Positions 25,492 to 38,109 of a stretch of DNA of 64,000 nucleotides are shown one piece after another; the stretch's first letter is position 1, and each line of letters opens with the position of its first letter. The translations under genes and the position numbers were made by a program. The stretch is taken from assembly GCA_005281725.1 (NCBI GenBank), contig SSBO01000007.1, positions 1,990,402-2,054,401 on the forward strand. Direction: 5' to 3'. This stretch comes from Wuchereria bancrofti. Lineage: Eukaryota; Nematoda; Chromadorea; Rhabditida; Onchocercidae. The notes under the pieces are model-generated. The model worked only from the letters and a program-made list of their open reading frames with translations, searched no databases and was not told the DNA's origin.

Positions 25492-28400
25492 AACAAAATA
25501 ATTCTGCGAGTGCAGAAATGATTCAGTATTTAAAAAACTGCTTATCAAAATCCTTCAACGAGAGCTCTGAAAGTTTTAGAATGGACATGCAGTCGACTTC
25601 AACGAAGGCTTTGTTTATTTTTGGACGTAATTTCCATAATGGTAATTATCCTACTGTATTTCGGTATTTACATGGAATATACGCTTATAAACAAATTCAG
25701 TTCGAGGCTAAAAGAATGCCGTCAGCAGTTGGATTTGTGTTTTTGTTAATTTATGATTGAAATTCTTTGTTTACATTTAAACTAATCATTGTCCGCAAGA
25801 CGTTTGTTATGCATAGCTGGTGCTTTAAAATACCATTTTGCTTTAGTATCATTTTAATAACTTCCTTTTGAAGACGACTAATTTTAGGTTTTCATAATAA
25901 AGCCGAGTAACTTTATTCATGAGTTTTCAAATTTTGAATCAAAAATTATGAATAAACAAAACATAAACAACACGCATATTTTTTACAAGAAATGATTAAT
26001 TAGGTAGGATGAGGTAAACAATTACTGTTGGGTTTCAAAATAGAAAAACATGTTGATCTCAAATAGTAAGATAGTAACCCAATTCCGATCCCAATCCCAA
26101 GTCGAAGTCAGAAATTCCAATGTAAAATTCTGTATGGCTGATTTAAGGTCAAAAGTCACACATTCCACACTAACAAAATGAAAGAATGCTAATATGTTTA
26201 ACTTCCAATAGCTTCTTATATCTGCTCAACATGGCTACAACTTACAACATTCGATCTATTGGTCATCATAATTTAACATGCAGATCCTAAACAAAAGATA
26301 TCGTTTTTATTATTCCCAATAATTTTTATTTTAAATTCTTGTAATTTCCATAGAAATTAAACTGTCGCAAAATCTTGGAGAAACAAATTAGCAAGAAGTT
26401 AAGACTGCTGATGAATCAAGTTATTATCTAAGGTTCAGTTTCGATCTACATGAAAATTTTAATTACATTCATCATTTCTGGCAAGTATGTTCTACACAAA
26501 ATTACAGGAATTTACTGTTCAAATTTCCAAGAAGTATAACAAACTCCAAATCCAAAGACATAAGGGCTAATTCTGCATGGAGTAATTCTCAGAACTTAAA
26601 ATCAAATTAAATGGTCAAAAGTTATTACCTTGAAACTTTTTCTCTATTCAAGAAACGGGTATGTGACACGATCAACCATTTGCGATAGTGACATCAGTCA
26701 ATTAATTTCTTTTGTCATTCTTTGATCTCGTTGGCAAGTGTTAACTTTAATAATGAATACTTCCTCTCTTAGAAAAGTCAACTTTCTTCAGTCTGAACTT
26801 TTTGCTTGAAGTTATTTTGTTTCATTTCATAATCATTTTCTAGAATAAATTTTAAAAGGACAGGTAGTAACTGTTTATTAGAAAATATATTTTGCTGAAC
26901 TTTATTGATTTATTTTATAAAAAGATATGAAATTTGTCTGATTATGCCAGAATAGAAATGAAAACTCGACTAAAATCGGTCAGTGACATTCTCCATTCAT
27001 TATGTTTTAGGAAAATACAAGAACTCCATAAAGTAGAATTTGAGACTTTATTGCACCATGGAATTAAAGATGATTAAAAAAAGACGATTAACAAAAGGCA
27101 TAATAGAATATTTCACTCCATTTTTTAAAATTTCATTTTTTATATTTGATAATTCTTTTCCATTTACCATCTATTATTTTTAACTCATTAATGCAACGAA
27201 CGTTGTGATGTAACTAATTTGCAAATTATCGATTCAAGAAGAAAATTATCATTTGTTAATCAGTTTGCCTTGTGATTCAGTGCACATCTACTTTTTTCTT
27301 GATTCAATTAAAGATAGAAATAAAAGAACAGAATAATAGATCAAATTTGAACAATGACTGAAATAGGAGTCGTATAAAGATATCATTTATCTTAAGTAGT
27401 CTGATTTCTGATTTCTTTAGATAAATGAAAATGTCCTCGTAATTCAAATATACTTAAACCTTAAAGAAATTTGATATATTTAGCTTGAAAATGTTCGTTC
27501 TATGTATCAACAATACATTTATTGTTTCCGTATTGCCATCCAATTCAGCCTATTCCTGTTCTAACAGAAAATGAACGATATCAAATTGCTTTCGGATTAA
27601 AGTATATCATCAGAAAAACTCCGAATTTTGAACATATTTTTCAGTTATAGCTTCTAATTACAACACGTGCATTTTTACATTTAAAAATTATTCTTTCACT
27701 TATTAGATGATTCATCTGTGATTAATTGGTGGCTATAATTCCCATCTCGAATTAAATAAAAATACAGAATAACATTTGCTGACAATCGAGTCACCAAGCC
27801 TTTGTTTGATAATGTTTAGATAAAAAAATAATAGATAACAATGGTTGCAATTTTCGAATGATAGAAGTGAACCGTAACTGTTCAGATGAATGAAAAGATT
27901 TAAAGAATATGGAAGAAAAGAATTAGGAAGGATTCAATAAATTATATACTGGGAAATCAATGTCATTTTATTCTTTTTATCATTAGTTTCAAGTCCTTCA
28001 TAAGCAGTAATTTTAAGTGAAGAGTAAGGACAATATTACCAATTGTCACTTGTAATTTAGAGGAGGTGAAGAGCTTAGGATAGATGGTTTGGATGGAAAA
28101 AAAAGATAGTCACAGATCATTTCATGTAGTTGACACAATTCCATAACATCAATTTTAAATTAATACCATGTAATTGATACGATCCATTACCGTCAATTTC
28201 AGATTAACGTTATTAATTCTATTGTTTTCAATATATATAAGCTAATTTATTCTTATAAAAATTAACTCCACCGGGAAGCAGGAACACAAATTCATTATCT
28301 GCTTTGTTTACTACAACTATAAGTATTCCTTCCACTAATGCTGTTAACAGTGATAGCATTAGTGATAAAGCAAATGGTTGCTACCATCACTTTGATTGTT

Positions 28401-30627
28401 AATGCTTCTAATTGAATTATCATTCTAGTCGATGTGGATCGATAACCGATGACTGAATGTTTGTGGGATCATTTGCTTTTATTTCACCGGCTTTTATCTC
28501 TACTATTTCAGCTTGCATAATTTTAAATGATATTCGTCATACTAAACCGTATCACCTTCGAAATAATCCCATCTGTTTCTATTTTTTTCCTAAAATATTC
28601 TAATACATTGTTGATGACGAACTTTTATGTATACTTCCTTTCATATATTCCATTCAGCAAAGACAAAACTAAAGATTGTTGTAAACATTTCATCGTTTTC
28701 TCTCTATAAAAAAATATTTGTTTTAAAACACGTCTTTTCTCTAATATTTTAATAGAATATGACAGATATATTCGACCCAACATTTCTAAATTTGTACTGA
28801 AAGTCAAGTTAAGAATTACTGAATGGAGAAATCGGCGATTAAAGATATCATCTGTTAACTGAGAGAACCAAGAAGGTCATTATTTATCAAGATTATTCCT
28901 GAAATGTGGACTGATTAGTTGAAGAAAAAATATCTTATCTCGAATGAGTTATTGATCCCATCCAAGCTGACTACTTCCTTAAATTATTTCATTTGAAAAT
29001 GATGGTCTGGCAGAAAATTTTTAAGCATATTCAGTTCCTATTAAAACTTACTAGCAGTACCTTATCATTTTACCACTTTCCCATCGCTTACTATTATGTC
29101 CCATGAATATTAGATAGGATTTGTCCAAGTAAAATGATAATAGTTTTTCAATCATTTCGGAATATTTCATTTTGCTTCCATGAAATTCTTACACTCTTCT
29201 CTTAATGAATTCAAAGAAGAACATACGATAAGGCCATGTCTTATGAAACACTGTTTTGTAAGTTAGTGATTATCATGGCTGACTAACAAGGATGAGAAAA
29301 AAAGGTTATATACCGTAAAATGTGCAGTAATTTTAAAAGTGAACACTGGAATAAATCGGTCTGTATGAGTTTAAAAAAGCGTTAACAAATTAACTGCCAC
29401 TTATCTGTCTGTCAGGAAAAAAGGATTGAGTTGAATTAGGATAATTAACCCGATTGGGATCAAAATTACGTCTAAAAGAGATGTTGTTTATGAGATTGAG
29501 AGATGGGCTGTTCCTGAATAGAATTTTAATTCCTTTGATTTCATTTCTTTCTTAGAAGTAATTCAGCCTTTTCAGTTTTCTTCCCCCTAAATAGTACATT
29601 GGATAGGGCATTTTGAGAGGACTTTAATCTTACAACAGTTCAAAGTAGCATAACGTACTAACTGCGGTGAAAGGTCACTACCCTTACGATACATACTAAA
29701 GTGCAGATTGAATCGCAAGACATATTAGAAAACCTTTTTTTAATGAATCATCGATGAAATCTGTTGTCGTCTACTCTGCGTAACATCTATTGGCCAAATA
29801 GAAAGTATATGTGTAGCTTTGACTAATAAGACTACAAGCTATTGGTCACTGGAGGGCTACACTAGTCGAGTGACCAGAAGGAACCTTAGAGAATTCTTAA
29901 GAGGTCGAATTTTCTCGATAGGTAGGAGAAGGAAAGGTGTGTTAGCTCCATCTGAGAAACGAATTATTTGGTGAGAGAGCTGAAAAGAAAAAAAGGAAGC
30001 GGAAAGAACGAAGAAGATAGACACAGCTTCCCTTCCATTTATTCTCATCCAGTAAATGATACTAAACAACTGTTGATATTCGCGACACCTTGGGGTCGCC
30101 TCGGGGTCACCTTTCACTATCATTCCGGGACATTGTTCTACGCCATCCATTTATTTCGTTATTTGTTCATTTATTTTTTAATATGTACGGAAGCAAAGTT
30201 ATTATATAACTGAATGAATTATGTCAAGCTTCTTAGACCAAATGGACGGACTGAATTAATATGGATTATCAGTTATACTGTAATTTGATGTTTAATTTTT
30301 CTCTGTTTGTGATCAATTCAATGTTCAATTTTTCTCTGTTTGTAAACAGTATATTATTACTTGTGGGTTTTCTTATCCAAAACTGGAAACCTGAACGAAT
30401 GTATCTCCGTTTAGTATGACACTTCATTTGTTACTTTCGATTTGTAACTTTGTGACTTTTCCTGTGGACTGTAATATTATTCGTTACTTTCAGTAGTAAG
30501 GTTTGACTGTTGTATGTGTATGCATCTGTGTGAAGCTATGTTTCTATAATAAGCCTTAACTAGGTGACGTATGTAACGTTCAAAGTGACGTTCAAAGCCG
30601 GTGCGTTTGTGAAGAAAGTCAAGAACC
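25492..30627. other. Long AT-rich intergenic region
   Basis: About 5.1 kb with no convincing exon. Short open frames (for example 28527-28709, 29968-30213) look like chance. Two hairpin-capable inverted repeats stand out, 28333-28364 and 29843-29876 (TGGTCACT ... AGTGACCA, 8-bp arms with an 18-base spacer). The promoter of the alpha-catulin gene should be at the right end. Confidence 0.5.
28333..28364. repeat. 10-bp perfect inverted repeat
   Basis: CACTAATGCT (28333-28342) and AGCATTAGTG (28355-28364) are exact reverse complements around a 12-base loop. The stem is long enough to fold, but there is no flanking evidence of an RNA gene. Confidence 0.6.
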
Positions 30628-33600
30628 ATGAGTAGTAGTACGCTGGTAAATGGTGCAGTAAATACGTCATGTGCTTTCGATCCACATAGTCTTGAAATCA
30701 AAACAAAATCGGTGGAGCAGACTCTTGTCCCGCTTGTTACTCAGGTATAAGTCCATTTACTATAATCTACTTAACAGAAGGGCTGCTATTTTTATCCATT
30801 GATTCACAAGTTCTGAAGGATTTCCTTGTATTACTACTTCATCCTAATTAGGATAGTTTATGAATTTCTATTAAGGTAAATGCATTACTTTATTGCTGCG
30901 ATACTAAAATTCAAAAAATGATGATTGCTGGTTAATAGTAAATTCCAGAAGCAAAAAGTATTTAGGTCTTATTTTCTATAGGTAATCCTTCCTGTAAAGA
31001 AGCTGACATAATACATTAATGACCAAAATTGTAAGTGATCCGAACATTCCCCAAGCCTGCTTAGTACTTTGATCTTTTTCATTTCAGCTTGTATTCATTG
31101 TAAAATACAATCTAAAATTGTCATGTAGATGCTGTTTGTTTTCTCCTTTTCGAAATTGCTAAAGAGGTATTTTTTTCAGATAACAACGCTCGTGAATTTC
31201 AAGGAGGGTTATTTGTCAAGTGGTAAAAAACGATCCGATAAAGCTGTTCGCTCAGCTCTGAAAGTAGATGATTTCTTTAGCCCTATATTGTGATTCCAAA
31301 ATGAAGTCCTGTCGACAACATATAAGAGACGGAACTGTTTCAGTGAAAATTTTAAGTCCAAGTATTAAATAGCTCATAGCTCCTCAATAACCTTTTTCAG
31401 TTTGTCTACATTTTTAATTCGATACGGTGCTTTTTGTATGATTTTTTTATTTCGGAAATTAATTTTATGTTTTTTAGATAGGATCAGCAGTAGAAGCAGC
31501 TATTGAACGTTTTGTAGTAGTCGGCGAAACGATTGCCGATGAAAATCCAGATGTACAACCTGAAATGTATGATGCATGTCACGAAGCCCGACTTGCAGGT
31601 AGTAATTTAAAGAACTTGTTGTATAGCTAACAGTCAGTGTTTGTCTTGGATTTTTCACTGGCAGATTTCTTTTTTAATACGCCCGCTGCTTAGGTGGCAT
31701 TTAGAAATATTGCATGATAATGGAGTCTTTCGTTTTATTTTAAAAGCATTGAACGATAAGCAGGGTAATTTTAAAATTTATTGCAACATAGTTGTACAGT
31801 GAATTTATGATCAGCTTGCAGGAGCTTCAATAGCAAATTTAAATGGTTGTTTAACGGATGATTCGGGTATTGCTATTGATAAATCTGTTCTTATACGAGC
31901 TGCACGACAACTCCTAACTTCTGTAACACGAGTTCTTTTGTTAGCAGATCGTGTTCTTGTCAAACATATTCTTAGATCTGAAGATAAGGTGAAAACTTAG
32001 TCTTTAATTTTGATGTCCAATTTTAGAATTTCCTGAAACATCACTCTAAAATTATTTTTTTAGAAGTTCGATATCTTTTCAAAGACTTTAGAAAAAGAAA
32101 ATCTTATATTGAAGTTGCGAAATATTAATGAGATGCAGTTCTATTTTTCTTTTTTACTTTTATTTTTTATTTTTAATTTTGGTTTATTACAGATAGCATA
32201 TTCACTGGTGAAATTAGAAAATACAACGAATTTCACAGATTTTGTAAAAATTTTTACCGAATTTGGTGGTGATATGGTTGATTTGGCTCACCGCTCAGGT
32301 GATCGACAGAATGACTTAAAAAGTGAAAAACGGCGTGGACAAATGGCTGTAGCTCGAACAATGCTGGAACGGTTGACGATGCTGCTGTTAACTTCAAATA
32401 AAACACTTTTAAGACATCCAGATAGCGATAGTGCACGGCAGTGTCGAAATGGAGTTTTTCAGCAGGTTCTTTTTTGAAATGTCTAGTTTTCATGCTATTA
32501 AAACAAAAAAAGGAGCTTAAGTCCGAAATGCTGTGATTATTGATAAAGCTTTAGGAATATTTTAATGTACGTGATGTGGATGTGATAACGAATGTATGTA
32601 TCAGTTATTTTCAGATGCGTTTGGCCCTTCAGCTGATCGCACTTTGCGTTTCTGATGGTGTATTGCACTTTGATGCATCACATTTTACATTACCCTCCAG
32701 TGAAGAAGTTTTAGATATTGGAATCCAACTAACTGCTAATGCAGCTATTAGGCGGTTAATGGTATTTTCTGTTTTTAAGCTATAACAGTCGATCATATAT
32801 TTTCGAAGTTAATGATTTTCTTTGTAAATGTTAATATTTTTATTCACACACGCTTTGATGTCAATCATCATATTTTGAAGGTGGTCTACTTTTTAGGAAA
32901 TGTTGGAAATGGTAAGGATGACATGTAATATTGGAACTGGTACAAGGGAACGATTAATAAGCGCTCTGGATTCTTTATGTGAAATGACTCAGGATTTTAC
33001 TGACTCAGCCTATACACCGCATCATCATCGGGAACAGATTTTGGATTTCTTGGAAGAATGTCGATTTGAATTAACAAATCTTATACAGCCTGATGTAAGT
33101 CATTTTCATTAGCAAATGGTTCGTGTTTAAGGATCTCAATATGAAATTTTTTGGCAGCTGTTAATCGTATATACCATTCTTCATCAATATTTTAACCAAA
33201 TATGTTATATGAATTGGCTTCATGCGAATAAAGAAAACCTTATTGAATATGGTTACATACGGTCTTATGTTGCTTTCTAGCCTTTTTTAGTCCTTTTTTT
33301 TAGTACTAGTTATCATTTTCCTAAATGTTTTTAAATGCTTTAATCATTATTTTAATATGATTAAATTAGCGAATAATTCAGGTTGCTGATGAACCTCTAA
33401 GGAATGAAAGTATCGAAGTAAGTGTTGAGAGGCTTACTCGAAGACTGAAGGACCTGAAGAAACAGCTGCAAATTGTGGCAATGGAACAAGTAAGTATTTT
33501 AGTTCAAATTTTCATTAAATAATACTGTTATGGTTTATTATTTCCCTTCTTGTTTTGTAGATATCGGAAGTATTACGTACCAATGAAGACCAAGTAATTT

Positions 33601-36600
33601 TGTCATCCATAAAAGCATGTTCTGTGTCGGGTGATATTGATGGTGTTGAAAAATTTCTTGAAGAATTTCGGGAGCATGCAGAACATATACAGGAAGTAAC
33701 TTTCATGTTTATCTCATTTGCCTTTTAACTGAAAAGACACCGTTAGCTTGATTATTAAGTCGTTCTAAAATAATCATAGCTACGAAAAATTAACCTAAGT
33801 ATCTGTTAGGCTATAACATCTCGACGCACTTGTCTCAGACTGTTTTAGTTTCTTGTCCTATAAATAAATTAGATTTATATAATTCTGTTGCCTGAGAAGC
33901 TTGCGTAATGAATTTTAATTTGGGTGTGTCGACTGTTACATCATATATCGTTAACGGATGGTTTACATGTTGCTACAGGCCACGCGGAACGGAACTTGCG
34001 ATCTCTTGCTCCACTGGTACGTTTTAATCTATTTTTACAATACTATTTTAAAAATTAGGATTACTTTATACTTCAGTTGGAATGCATTTCTTCACAAATC
34101 CAAAATATCTCGAAGGATTCAGTCGTTTAAATAATTATGCTTTGAAGACATTGTTGGCTGGTCGCACGTTGTGTATACATCCATCATCACGTATAGCACG
34201 AGAGAATGTGGAAGTTTTTTGTGACACATGGGCACAGTGTGTCAATGATTTGTCGAGATTAGCAAAAGAAACAGATGCAGCGGCAAGCGGTCGTTTAGCA
34301 GCGGAGAAACAAGCTTATATGTCGCTGCCTAGGCCAGGGGTAAGTCAGTCGATTATAGGTAGCCATCGAAATGACTGTATACCATATTTGTCTGCCACTT
34401 CATCACCGTCTTCCGATCGTTCATCTAATCTTTCCTTTCCAAAATGTGTCACATTCTCTCATTCACAATCAGAAGACCAACTTTACTCTGACGGTTTGGT
34501 GCTTATCAGACATTTGAAGGGTGTTGTAGAACCACCAGAACTCTTTGAAAACACTAGCTGTTCGTCGAGTATTTCAGTGGCAAACACAAACAAGTCTTTT
34601 GTCGCGGGTGCTAATTACCAGTACATACTGGATGCTTTACAAGATGAAGTAAGTGAGGTGCAAATTCATGATCCACTACCTCCACCTCTTCCTAAACACA
34701 GAATAAAGTACTATTAAGTAGCTTTTAAAAAGTTGTAGTTGTAGCTATTTTAAAACTGAAATTTGGTCTGCAGAGTTTTTGGATTTTACTTTCTGGTGTG
34801 TGATGGTCTTGTCAACAAACTTTTGGTTCTGCATGAGATTTTACCTTTTTTGTGCATCGTTGTGAAAATTGTATGTTTACCAAAATTTGTCAACATATCA
34901 GTGATTATGATTATGTTTTTGTATCAAATTTGCATTGGGTGCTTATTGCGGTTGTCACTTACTCTTTTACTCGTTCTTTAATTTCACTTTACGTTATTTT
35001 GTTTATTATTTTAGAACATTAAACTCTTAATTTACGGATTTAAAATTAAACCAAGCATTTGAATAGCAATGAGAAATCTGCGGATTTTGAAACTTAAGTC
35101 TGCAGATTTCTCATTTCTGTTTAAGTGTTTATATTTCTGTCATTATTTAGTTGTTTACTTTTTAAATATCGTAAATTTCAAATTATATGAATATTATGGA
35201 ATATTTCATTTTACAAGTTCTTTTCCCTTCAAATATCCAATTCCAGCACTGAAAATTTTTTCTTTTTACGGATTCGTTGTATGCACATTTAATCCTGTTA
35301 TAAGTCCTCTTTAAGAAGGAAAATAGCCAATATGAGAGGCACTATCTGTTTGTGCACATATCTAACAGCTCGTTGTCAATTATTAATCATTAGATTGCTG
35401 CCTTTATGAATCACTTAATCATTAATCATTAAATTTGCCTCCCTTGTCCTCCCTCTCCCGCCCCCTCCCCAGAATTTTATGAGAGCAATAAATGTTTTAT
35501 CATCAAGGTCTGATAGATACTGGTACTGATAAGTATTGTGAAGTGATTTGCATGGAGCTTTGTGATTATTTGGTGGTATGATTGTTAGCTATTGTATCAG
35601 ACTTCGAATTTTTTATTTTCAAAAATTTTGGAAAAATTATTACCATTGATTTGAATGCTCGAAACATGATTTGTTAACGTCTGGTACTGAATACGAGATA
35701 AAAAAATTGAATCCAAAAGCTGAAATCAACAGTTGTGATCTTACTGTATCTGAAACTTTTAGATAACGTGATCTAGAACTTCTCAATCCGGAAAGGTGAC
35801 GTTTAATCTGTTCTAACTTTTGGCGATGTGAAGTTCAGCTGTTTCCCTAAATCCTTTCATAGTCTTGTTTGCTGCGCTTAAATTACTGCTATGATTTATG
35901 TGGTGCATGTAAAAATGACTAAAATATATAATCAAAAATACTGGAATAAAAATATTGTGGTCGAGTTTGATCTATTTTAGAGTTTGAACAGAAAACCTAA
36001 AAATTGATAGAAAATCACTTGAATAGAATCAGACGAGTATCTACGGTACTATAGAGTTGAGTAACACCCCTAGTGGTTGTACGGCTTTCGTTCCATATCT
36101 GTAATAATTAACACTATTATAATTTTTTTCGGGCAGGCCGCTATTATACATACAATTAACTGCCGCTAGCCTACTAATTATTGTCTAATAAAAAGGATCG
36201 TTAATATATGATGATTATTCATAAACTGTTGGTAAGTTATATACTACAGGAAATGTGTTTATTTTGATTGATAGGTAAACCTTAATAATGTTGGCTAAGC
36301 TCTTGCTGTAACCAAAGGCCAATGCTGCTGTCAAAGTTGAGCTGAAAATTGTTCGAGAAGTGATTGCTTCAATCAGCTCGCATAGATTGATCGCATTTTA
36401 TAGGTGATTGATTCATTTTCAGAAACATGGAACGACACAAAAGCCAACGAAGCCAATTACGCTTGATGTGGAAGTAAGTTGCTCCAAACAATCGGTCTAT
36501 ATGAGAATAGAATATGACGTAAAATACAGTTAATCCATTCAATATTTTTCATAAAAGGATTTAGGCAGTGCCAATTTATAATGGTAAACTTGGAATGGAG

Positions 36601-38109
36601 TGAACTAGAAATAAGAAATAAAATAGCTTATTAAATTATACTGATTACATGGAGCAGCCACCGTCAGAAGTTTCATTGCCCTAATAGCTCCGATCATTTT
36701 AGCTATTCTTAATTATTGAGAATAAAAAGTACAGTTCATTAGAAGAATCTCTCAATGGTATTCAGGATTTAAATGCTAAATTTCAATCCTTTCAGGATCA
36801 ACAAAAAATTGCAAAAGTTGGCTTGGAGATGAAACTCCTGACTTCCGAGGTTGATGCAGAAGCAGAAAAATGGGATGAATATGCGGAAAATGATATTGTG
36901 AAGCGTGCCAAAGCAATGTCATCCATGGCTTACAATATGTATCTTTTCACTCGGGGCGACGGACCATTAAAAACAACGCATGACCTTTTCACACAGGCAG
37001 AATTTTTTGCAGAACAAGCTAACAAGATGTATAAAACGGTCCGAGAATTTTCTTATGAGGTATTGTTTTGGTTTTATTAATTTTTGGAGAGGAACCAATG
37101 TAATAATAATAACAATAATAATAAATAATAACAATAATAAATTGTAATATAATAATAATTAATAATAATAATGGTAATAGTAATAATATCAATAATAAAT
37201 CTCGATAATATTGTTTCTAATAAGTGCTGTATTATCCTTTCAGCATATTGTAATTCATGACTTCAGGTACCTGGAAGTGCTGAGAAAAACGATCTGTCAA
37301 CAATTCTGGAAAAAATACCTATACATTGTCAGCAGCTACAAGTACTTGTGAAAAGTCCGACAGTTGGTAAATCAGCAACATTTTCCAAAGTAGCTTACAT
37401 ATGTTATTACTGTTAGTCAATTATCGCAATAATAAAAATGCACTTGCTTTCAACAATAATTAGATTTCGATCATTTTATAAGTGAGTTTGTATCTTCAAA
37501 AATCAGTAATTTCTAAACAAGATGTATCTAACGGTCCTGAATATTTAGTTATACAGTTGGGTCATTAAACCAGTCACTGGTTAAACCATCGCTGGTCTAA
37601 TTTTTTTTTGTTTTGGACTTTAATAGTTTGAATTGTCTTTTGGGATTATTTGATCATACTTAGTAAGAACTAATTGAAGTTACTTCCGTAGACGAGTAAC
37701 TTTTTTTGTGCAGGTTGATTCAGTGATACAGGAGACGAAGAATTTAATGAATGAAATTGCTAAACTTGTTACTGCTTGCTTCGTTTGTGCAACTAAGGTC
37801 AGTAGTTTTTTTCTGCTGGTAGTAAATCACTGTCTGTTCCAATTTTCCGCAAAATTTTCTTTTGATGTAGGAAGTTGTCGAAATCAAAACCGACAGTTTT
37901 TTTAGTTCGGAATTGAATTCCATGGTTCGTCGGTTCCACGACAAATTCTTGTCGATGGCGAATACACGCAGCGTAGTAGTAGGGAATCTACGTTGTGGCG
38001 GCGGACTCCATCAATGCGACGTACCGCACAAGCACCCGCAGTTCAGGTTCGTTTCAAATATGTGGCCATAGGAAAAGTTGAAATTTTATTTCTCTTTAAA
38101 AGTCAATAA
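30628..38109 (+). CDS. ctn-1: Alpha-catulin (vinculin/alpha-catenin family, CTNNAL1 / ctn-1)
   Basis: Actin-linked scaffold; C. elegans CTN-1 helps place the BK channel SLO-1 with the dystrophin complex in muscle and neurons. Exons: 30628-30744, 31180-31263, 31478-31598, 31822-31988, 32193-32465, 32615-32761, 32897-33094, 33382-33489, 33561-33695, (33810-33831, uncertain), 33979-34016, 34148-34339, 36423-36473, 36796-37059, 37267-37389, 37714-37797, 37906 onward; at least 755 aa, against 734 in human. Diagnostic blocks: LEIKTKSVEQTL.PLV.QITTLVN, GETIADEN, VTRVLLLADRVLVK, LAHRSGDRQNDLK, EDFTDSAYT, LCIHPSSRIA.ENVEVFCDTW, YMSLPRPG, LLTSEVDAE.EKWDE, KAMSSMAYNMYLFTRGDGPLKTTHDL. The C-terminus is unsettled. 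Reading on past 38046 stops at 38107-38109. Alternatively 38046 may splice to 40105, giving a stop after one residue. The exon after 33695 is the least certain: it needs a GTCTCA donor. Confidence 0.88.
34340..34717 (+). other. Alternative coding extension of the alpha-catulin exon
   Basis: Directly after the donor GGG|GTAAGT at 34339 the same frame stays open for a further 125 codons to TAA at 34715-34717. This part is Ser/Thr-rich and ends with a proline-rich, basic segment (DPLPPPLPKHR), an SH3-ligand-like composition. A second phase-0 donor, GAA|GTAAGT, lies at 34647/34648. So either a short isoform stops here, lacking the C-terminal vinculin-like segment, or a longer exon adds about 103 residues and then rejoins the 36423 exon in frame. 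The length of open frame in AT-rich DNA argues for real coding use. Confidence 0.6.
37100..37200. repeat. Interrupted (TAA)n microsatellite in alpha-catulin intron
   Basis: About 100 bases dominated by AAT/ATA triplets with a few interruptions, inside the intron 37060-37266. Likely length-variable between individuals. Confidence 0.85.

Noticed and set aside
29968..30213. 81-residue + strand frame with a basic start
   Set aside because: No recognisable domain, and an opposite-strand frame overlaps it; likely chance.
34082..34147. Frame continuing upstream of the alpha-catulin exon at 34148
   Set aside because: Splicing from 34016 to the acceptor at 34147 gives exact family spacing up to LCIHPSSR; the upstream part does not match.
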